Shown: piece by piece, positions 57,110 to 64,000 of the stretch
How positions within the stretch are numbered: the stretch's first letter is position 1
Layout: each line of letters begins with the position of its first letter
From: Nilaparvata lugens
Lineage: Eukaryota; Arthropoda; Insecta; Hemiptera; Delphacidae
NCBI RefSeq assembly: GCF_014356525.2
Contig: NC_052514.1
Location: 3,240,046 to 3,304,045, forward strand
Length of the DNA: 64,000 nt
Direction of reading: 5' to 3'
Position numbers and translations under genes: made by a program
The notes under the pieces: generated by a model
What the model was told of the DNA's origin: nothing
Database searches by the model: none
Seen by the model: the letters and a program-made list of their open reading frames with translations, nothing else

Positions 57110-59850
57110 CTATCTATATTAATTAGTCCTATCTAATTGTATAAAGATAGAGAATTTATTTTTTGCATAAAGTTCGGTTGAAAACATAGATGTAAAACAA
57201 ATTTAAATTAACATGTCATTTTTGAAACATCCTTGCCGTAAATTTTCACATCATCTTAAAATCGTCTGCTTATGATTTCGATTTTTATCAAGTTTATAGC
57301 ACTCAATTATCTACTATCTTTATCAACTATCAACTATCCTTATCTAAAATTAGTTATTCACTTTCTTATGTTAGTTTCCACAGTCATATTGATCCACAAT
57401 ACATTTGATTTACATGCGTTTACATAAATAAAACATAACATAAAAATTGTAAAATATTGAGAAAGAGTATCTCAGTCCACATAATCCTTTATTACAGAAA
57501 AAAACAGAAATCAACGTTTTGTTCAAGGATCATAGATAATATACAATGGAATATAAACATATATTATTCATAATTTTAAACTTTCAGCATATTCTACAAT
57601 CTACATAACCAATTTTATCATTATTTTTTCTTTACATATTGTGAATCTGAACAGTAAACTGCTCCCCACAACATGATGAATTGAATCATGTTTTTATTAA
57701 TTCGAAGGTATTAACTGGCATTAAAATCAAAGAATTTCAATTGTAAAAGTTAAACAGAATCTGGTCCATACTTTTTTGGGATAAAAGTAGTACTTGATAG
57801 TAATTAGTGATTCTAGAATAGTATTGTAACATTGTAACGCTCCGCCGCTAATAATTAATTCATTTTAATAGACTGATTTCAATTGAATTCGATTATGATC
57901 ATCATATCTATTTAAGCCTTATCCTATGCATACATATTCCATCCAGCACCTTAATATATCACCTCAAACAATTGTGCATCATTGAAATCTGAACATTATC
58001 AAAATTCGGGAATGAAATAGACTAATCCTGTTTTTCATTTCCAATCACTCTATGATTATTGATTATTATCTATGTTACTGATGAATTATAGTGCATATGA
58101 CGCCCTAGAAGGCTATCCATATGTCTCATCAATGTAAAATTTGGAGAAAGTTCTTCATAAAATCGAAATATCATAAGTTTGTCATGAGATAGTTGAAAAA
58201 AAAATCAATCACCAGGGGTAAATAGTATGGACTGCACTAGTGTGTATCCATGCTAGGTTGAATTGTGTTCATTACACTAAAGAAACAGAAATCAAGTTGA
58301 TTCAGTATTATCATAGAATAAAAATTTAGAGAAATTCTTTCTTCATCTTTTCTTTTGCAATTTCAGTTATTATTTTATGAAATTTACTATTACAGTTATC
58401 ATTTTATCAGAGCGCAAGAATTATTTCAAACAAATAAAATCCGTTGTTGGTTATCCATCTTGTTTTCTCTATTATTATTACTATTAAATTTTGTAAAACT
58501 TCAAAGTGAAAAAACACTCACATTCTTTGATTTTGCGACGTCCGTTTCGTGCTGGTATCGCACATTCTCAAGCCAAACAGAATGTTGTGGGAGGACGTCG
58601 CCACATCAAAGAATGTGAGTGTTTTTTCACTTTGAAGTTTTACAAAATTTAATAGTAATAATAATAAAATACTCAAATATGCAAAGGTATAGTGTGAATA
58701 CATTCATTTGTTGTTGATATAAATGCATAATCATGGATAATAATGATAATGATAGAATTAATACTTGGAATTCACATAGTAAGATTCATTTCAAACAGTG
58801 AGAAATCTTTATAAGAACAATGCTCACAATTCAAATAATTCTCACATTTTGAAATCTATCTCACTATAGAAATGAACTGAGGAAATAAGCATTACAATAT
58901 TATTGTGTTCGTATTTCTTAAGAATGGAGGAAGATTTATCATCAAAGTCACTAGATATAGATTATTACGTGTTCATGTCTCTGTGGGGAGAATAAATTAT
59001 CGTCAAATTAACACTAAAAATGATCATAAATTTAAAAATATAACCGATCGGGGACAAATATTTATCGTTCAATGCCATTAAGAAGGGGATCGTTTGTAAT
59101 GGAATTCTAGAGTCATGAAACTGTCACAAATTGAACGACCGCCATCAAAGGGATTCATAGCTTTTATTTTTTGTTAAGTTTGTAGCATGAATATTGGAAC
59201 TTTTCCATAATTGAAGAGACTTGTAATGTTTTTTGACTACATTTCCAGTTTCTTCTTTTATATTTAGTGTAACCAAAGAATCTTCACAACCCATATTCTC
59301 TAGATATCATCCATCCAAAAAATGAGCCAGATTTTACCTCATGGTGAAACGCAGTTGAGATAAGATTCTTTATTTCGCATCAAACGAAAACAAAAATTTT
59401 TAGATTAATGTTTTTTTTATTTTAAACTGAACCCATTTGAAAACAAAATCCATTTCTGTGATCAAACTGCACTTTCTACAATTTAGGAGTGGTTATTTTG
59501 TTCTTTTGGAAAGCAAGAAGTTGAGGGTTTATCGTCCTGAGATACTACAATCAAAATAGAATGAAATCGGTTATAAAATGTGTCTTATCAAAGACAACTC
59601 AAAATCTTCAGGAATCACAATTATTATATCTAACAACGGTTCTTCAAAATATGTTAACACATTGGTATTTCATGCAGTTAACATCCATTCAAGAAAAGAT
59701 TGATGAGTCAAAATCAGTGACTACAAATCCTGTCCTTCCAATATTTACACTGTTATGTGCAAATTGAACGTTTGATATTGATAGAGTAAATTCTCAATCC
59801 TCAAGATGGCGGCTCTTCAAATGTTTACACAATAATCTGCACCACATAAC
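57110..59850. other. AT-rich stretch, no gene seen
   Basis: Only the inverted repeat at 58463-58670 stands out. A TTTATT (AATAAA on the minus strand) at about 59370 is a possible polyadenylation signal for the gene ending at 61172, unproven. Confidence 0.35.
58463..58670. repeat. Inverted repeat, ~75-bp arms
   Basis: TATTACTATTAAATTTTGTA...CACATTCTTTGAT and complement around a GC-richer centre holding GACGTCCGTTTCGTGCTGG. MITE-like or a terminal-repeat fold-back; family not recognised. Confidence 0.7.
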
Positions 59851-59854
59851 TCCA

Positions 59855-59990
59855 AGGGCGAGACCATACTAGGCGGTTTTTCAGGCACCAACCCAATCAC
59901 TCAATCAGAGAGCTTCCTGCCCTGTCAACTATGAAAACAGCATCTGAAAACGCCTGAAAAAATGCCTATTATAGTCTCGCCCTTATTCTT
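59855..59990. mobile_element. MITE with AAGGGCGAGACCATA ends
   Basis: AAGGGCGAGACCATACTAGG / ATAGTCTCGCCCTT, interior CCAACCCAATCA. Relatives at 40935-41110 (complete) and as fragments at 3828-3905, 8595-8660 and 8775-8850 next to BMS1 exon 14. Confidence 0.75.
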
Positions 59991-60152
59991 TTACAAGGAA
60001 GTATTATACGAGTGCCACACATAACTCCCAGCAATAATTCTCACCTACTTAACTCAAATTAATGGAACTTGTCTATGGGAACATAAGAGAAAGGCAAAGT
60101 TTCTTATGCAGTTTCAATACACATGTTTCATTAATTCGAGTATAACCGTTAC

Positions 60153-60346
60153 CATAGCCACCTCTAATACAAGGCCCCGGCCTACGATTTTGCAACGTCG
60201 CAGTGTAGGCCTAGAGTCTAATAGATGATTGGTGAAAAAGATCAGCTGGTATTTTTTAAAATCTTTTTCACCAATCATTAGATTCTAGGCCTACACTGCA
60301 ACGTTGCAATATCATAGGCCAGGGCCTTGTATTAGAGGTGGCTATG
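60153..60346. mobile_element. CATAG MITE family 2, copy 2
   Basis: 194 bp; ends CATAGCCACCTCTAATACAA / TTGTATTAGAGGTGGCTATG. Flanks CCGTTAC and CCGGTAT are a degraded duplication. Confidence 0.85.
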
Positions 60347-60522
60347 CCGGTATCAATAGCCTACTATTGCAAGAGAATCCAGGATTATATATGGTGCAAA
60401 TGATGACCACAACACTATCTTATAGGATGCCATTCCTAATTAGCTGGCAATGCATTAAAAGTATATTATAAAAGCATTTTTCCAGTTTTCACCCAATCTT
60501 TACTTCCACTTGTTCTTCCACT

Positions 60523-60932
60523 TTTACTGGACTAGTCAGCTGATTGAAACCAGTTATGCTACGTTGCTTGAATTTTTAATGGTCCAGTCAGCTGATTGAA
60601 CCTAGTTATGGTACGTTGCTTACACTTCAACTGGGCTAGTCAGCTGATTGAACCCAGTCATGCTACTTTGCTTACATTTTTACTGGTCTAGTCAGCTGAT
60701 TGAACCCAGTTATGCTACGTTGCTTACATTTTTACTGGTCTAGTAAGCTGATTGAACACAGTTATGCTACATTGCTTACATTTTTACTGGGCTAATCAGC
60801 TGATTGAACCCAGTCGTTATGCTACATTGCTTACATCTGGGCTAGTCAGCTGATTTATCCCAGTTATGGTATGTTGCTTACATTTTTCTGGTTTAGTCAG
60901 CTGATTGAACCCAGTTATGCAACGTTGCAATT
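60523..60932. repeat. ~57-bp minisatellite, about 8 units, each with CAGCTGATTGAA
   Basis: Units carry CTAGTCAGCTGATTGAACCC, AGTTATGCTACGTTGCTTAC and ATTTTTACTGG. Each contains an E-box-like CAGCTG, lost in one unit (AAGCTG). It lies 240-650 bp downstream of the stop codon of the minus-strand terminal exon, so it is possibly in its 3' UTR. Confidence 0.9.
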
Positions 60933-61171
60933 TCACTGAGGCCATGGCATCCTACAAGAGATGTCTTCCAAATCACCTAGATCCCATTTCTATGGAAATA
61001 AAATTCAATTCTCAAAACAAAACACCCCAATGTGTTCATCAATCAGCCAAACAGCATCAATTGCTGTCAACTGCAACCACTTCATACCGTTGAGCACACT
61101 ACACAACCTCTCGGGAAGAGAGATGGTGTAGGGGTGTAGGTTTCTCGGGTGGAGAGGGGAGCACATTCACA

Positions 61172-61471
61172 CTATGACCGCTTTATCCTGTTCAGAATGC
61201 TGCGCAACCTCTCCAGAGGAGAGTTGGCAGCCGACTGAGAAATGAGACCACTGCGCAGGCCAGCTGCGCCGGTGGAGGGGAACCCAGCGGCGGTGGAGGG
61301 GGGAGGCACGTGAAGGTGGAGGGGATCGCGCAGGCGCGCCAGGTCATGTTCGATGCGCGCAATCTCGTCCTTGAGCGAGTTGTAGCGTGTGACGTCGAGG
61401 CCAATTTTGTTGGCGCGTTTGTGCAGCGTGATCAGATGTTGGCGGTCGCGCACGTCTGGCAGCAAGTATTC
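61172..61471 (-). CDS. Terminal exon of an unrecognised gene (coiled-coil-like C-terminus)
   Basis: Acceptor gtttgcag|GAA (phase 0), then 99 codons and a stop at 61172-61174. The first half, EYLLPDVRDRQHLITLHKRA and NSLKDEIARIEHDLARLRD, is charged and heptad-like, predicting a helical or coiled-coil segment. The second half is Pro/Ala/Ser/Gly-rich (VPPPSTAAGFPSTGAAG) and ends RLRSILNRIKRS. GC content and codon use stand out from the surrounding AT-rich DNA, supporting a real exon. Upstream exons must lie right of the window, since none is recognisable at 61.5-64 kb. I do not recognise the family. Confidence 0.6.
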   Translation of the reverse strand, partial: EYLLPDVRDRQHLITLHKRANKIGLDVTRYNSLKDEIARIEHDLARLRDPLHLHVPPPSTAAGFPSTGAAGLRSGLISQSAANSPLERLRSILNRIKRS

Positions 61472-61513
61472 CTGCAAACAACAATTCAATTGAAATCTAT
61501 GATACTTGGAATT

Positions 61514-61777
61514 CTTTTTTGTGTAGTTGAGAAGTTGATATTGTGGTAATTATTCATATTGAATGAAGAAGACTAAGAAATTGTCAAAAAACCACTGATT
61601 TATTGATAATTAGAAAGACCGGTTTCGGTTATTACACCATTGTCAATCTCTGATAAACATATCCGTGTTTATCACCATGTTTATCAGAGATTGACAATGG
61701 TGTAATAACCGAAACCGGTCTTTCTAATTATCAATAAATCAGTGGTTTTTTGACAATTTCTTAGTCTTCTTCATTCA
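61514..61777. mobile_element. Penelope-derived fold-back element, 264 bp, 12-bp TSD
   Basis: Two near-perfect inverted arms of about 105 bp (TTGAATGAAGAAGACTAAG ... CTCTGATAAAC and its complement) around a loop of about 20 nt, preceded by the GTGTAGTTGAGAAG end. The flanks carry ATACTTGGAATT at 61502-61513 and 61778-61789, a 12-bp target-site duplication. The arms include GACCGGTTTCGGTTATTAC. Confidence 0.85.
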
Positions 61778-61874
61778 ATACTTGGAATTTGATTTTTTTG
61801 TGTAGGCTACACGCTGGTAGTAGGTATTCCCACAAACAATATTGATGATAATTGGGATTAGAATTATTTATGTA

Positions 61875-62711
61875 TAGGGACGTTCCGATACCACCATTCT
61901 TTCGATACTTGGTATCGAATCGGTATCGATATTAGTAAAGTATCGAAAGAAAAGTATCGATACCACGAGTATCGAAAGAAAAGTATCGATACCAATATCA
62001 CAAGCATCGAGTGAGCATTAAGTATCGGAATTACCAACTAAAATACTTATCTACTAACTGCAAAACTGCAATCTATCAAGTATAGTCTCAATAGTCTGTC
62101 GAAACAAAGAAGACCCTCTGGCAAGATGGGAAAATGACTCCAGTCTGGTCAATAAGGGTATCAATACGTTTCTTTCGATACTTTACTAATATCTTTACCC
62201 TCCTTTCGATACCAAGTATCGAAAGAATGGTGGTATCAGAACTGGAACGTCCCTAAAGATGGGTAAATGACTCAAGCTCGGTCAATATTGGTTCAAAAAT
62301 TATCAATTTGATTTCAAATTGTAGGAATATTTGTTCAAGAATTATAAATGTGGTCTTAATAATAGATCAAATTGATAATTTTTGAACCAATGTTGACTGA
62401 GCTTGAGTCAGTTATGTACTGTTTGTTATTAGTGATGTCATAATGTCTGGTAACTGCTACACTGGGCTATAATCAGTACTATGATTTTCATCTATATTAA
62501 TCCTTATAATCTTCTAAAATTCATATAAAAATTTATCTATGATTATGTCATTAATTGAAGTGAACTTTTACCCTTTTCGCCATTCGATACCGTTTCGATA
62601 CTCCAACTTGCGTATCGATACCAGTAAAGTATCGAATCATTCGATACCGATACCGACACCACCGGTATCGAAAGCAAAGTATCGATACCAGTAAGTATCG
62701 GAACGTCCCTA
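61875..62711. mobile_element. hAT-like composite element with TATCGATAC-rich ends, 8-bp TSD
   Basis: TIRs TAGGGACGTTCCGATAC / GTATCGGAACGTCCCTA, flanked by TTTATGTA at 61867-61874 and 62712-62719. A complete internal end (GGAACGTCCCTA) at 62244-62255 shows that a shorter unit (61875-62255) is embedded. The interior holds an inverted pair around 62270-62420 (GACTCAAGCTCGGTCAA). No transposase is visible. Confidence 0.85.
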
Positions 62712-62799
62712 TTTATGTACAGAGGGGTCCAAAAAATGTATGGACTCTTCGACAGTGAATATCTTGGTAACACACTGGCAGCTGTCAACTCCTGGTTTC

Positions 62800-63010
62800 G
62801 AGCTCCCCCAGCGCATCTGAGTGGTGCTTAACAAAATTTGAACCCAACATGGGAGATGCAATGCATCATTTTACAAATGGGGACTTGCGGACTCCCCACT
62901 ATGTGACTGTGGGGCGATGGAGCAGACAGTGCAGTGCACCACATCATATTTGAATCTGAGAGACGTGACTACCTGGACGAGGCTAACCACTTCACTGTAG
63001 CCAGTCCCCA
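62800..63010 (+). pseudogene. Non-LTR tail remnant with CDCG motif
   Basis: Plus-strand reading WGLADSPLCDCGAMEQTVQ shows the same cysteine motif as at 41.6 kb but from a different element. It is frame-broken at both sides and followed by YISTLDV-like residues. Confidence 0.55.
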
Positions 63011-63059
63011 GGCAATACAGTACATTTCAACTCTTGACGTGTCTCCCATGAAGTATCAC

Positions 63060-64000
63060 CAGAAAATGATACAGTATCCATGATACAACTTGATACACAA
63101 CACCATGGGATATCTTCTTAAATGCTATATTTTCTCTATGGTATCACTATAAATTATACAGTATCACCACAAAATGATACAGTATCATCTCAACTTGACA
63201 TAAAACACCATGGAATATCCTTCCCATCTCACTACTAATTGAAGGTGAACAACAGGCATACTAATATTATTATTTCTAAATCAAAATTGAATTGAAAATA
63301 TCCTTTACTTGGCGAACTTAGGACTTCCAACTCCTCTCTATAGCCGTGTCCACACTGAACAAATGTTCGACATACATGTTCGGCAAACATGTTTGTTGAG
63401 GGACTCAAGGACAAACATTTTAAATAGTTTGGACAATCATTGTTTGTCAAACAAAAAATTACTGTTTTTCCGAACATTTCCAGATTTGACAGCTGTAAAA
63501 CATAAAACCTGTTCTCCCCCATTTGTTTGGTGACGCGTCCACACTGGCCACGGGCAAACATTGTTTGTCAAACATAATAAAATTTGCCCAAACTGTTTCA
63601 ACAAACATGTTTGTCGAACGTTCAGTGTGGACACGACTCTAATTCAATGCTATATTTCCTCTATGATATTACCATAAATGATACAGTATCGCCAAAAAAT
63701 ATGATACAGTATCAACGAAATATCACCAAAAAATGATACAGTATCAACACAATATGATATAGTATCAAAACAATGATACATTATTTATTTATCATTTACA
63801 ATTAACTTAAGGACAAAGAAACAGACTACAGTCCAAAACTTCTTTTCATCCCAATTCCATGAAATAAATTGTCCAAATAAAGGTTATGTGTGACTTTCCA
63901 ATTCTTCACTAATTTCCAACACAATATGATACAATATATCACCAAAAAATGATACAGTATCAACAAAATATGATACAATATCCTCCTACTCCAATACAAT
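63060..64000. repeat. Array rich in palindromic TGATACAGTATCA
   Basis: The 13-mer TGATACAGTATCA and near variants recur at 63060-63210, 63670-63780 and 63925-63980, separated by CACCAAAAAA-type linkers. The array is interrupted by a MITE (63342-63638) and a diverged CATAG-type end near 63105-63140. It reaches the window edge. Confidence 0.75.
63342..63638. mobile_element. MITE with AGCCGTGTCCACACTGAAC ends
   Basis: About 297 bp. TIRs AGCCGTGTCCACACTGAAC / GTTCAGTGTGGACACGACT. Interior rich in AAACATGTTTGT and CAAACATTGTTTGTC palindromes. Confidence 0.85.

Noticed and set aside
61310..61549. 79-codon plus-strand frame and a second minus frame
   Set aside because: Shadows of the GC-rich terminal exon at 61471-61172; they lack the acceptor and charge pattern of that exon.

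Overview
The window is eukaryotic nuclear DNA, almost certainly from an insect. It is AT-rich and its genes have short exons with GT/AG introns. The introns are packed with small inverted-repeat elements, tRNA-headed SINEs, non-LTR retrotransposon pieces and a Penelope-like element. The repeat spectrum resembles what I remember of hemipteran (planthopper-type) genomes; that species guess is an inference.

One gene dominates. From about 45.6 kb down to the left edge, the minus strand carries most of the ribosome-biogenesis GTPase BMS1. I could place 15 exons (numbered here from the start codon) with splice sites and reading phases. They run from ATG at 45570 (exon 1) to exon 15 at 545-415, roughly 865 codons. 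The C-terminal third lies off the left edge. Domain order: basic N-terminus (exons 1-2), P-loop GTPase domain (exons 3-5), AARP2CN-type region (exons 5-7), long acidic linker (exons 8-13), start of the conserved C-terminal domain (exons 14-15).

The gene is unusually scarred. Exon 3 lies in a tandem duplication of about 1.6 kb. Exon 14 lies in a duplication of about 1.1 kb, separated by a retrotransposon. Exon 15 is partly duplicated in a 649-bp tandem repeat. A 1.4-kb repeat block abuts and truncates the end of exon 12. Exon 7 carries a 1-bp insertion. A 45-50-bp piece of the exon 7 end is copied in inverted orientation in intron 9. A 53-bp minisatellite in intron 5 resembles the exon 5 donor junction. 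This is either a decaying or duplicated locus, or (quite likely) an assembly that stitched together two divergent haplotypes.

Right of BMS1, 45.6-61.1 kb has no convincing coding exon. At 61471-61172 (minus) lies the terminal exon of another gene, unrecognised and ending in a coiled-coil-like segment. The gene continues past the right edge, and some of the AT-rich DNA to its left may be its 3' UTR. The right end (61.5-64 kb) is repeats: a Penelope-type fold-back, a hAT-like element with an 8-bp target duplication, and a TGATACAGTATCA-rich array.

Mobile elements worth noting: two inverted-repeat families with CATAG...CTATG ends and 7-bp target duplications; a 194-bp hAT MITE with a perfect 8-bp duplication; Harbinger-like MITEs with TTA/TAA duplications; two Penelope-derived fold-backs with 11-12-bp duplications; and a fold-back made from a mariner-type transposase fragment.
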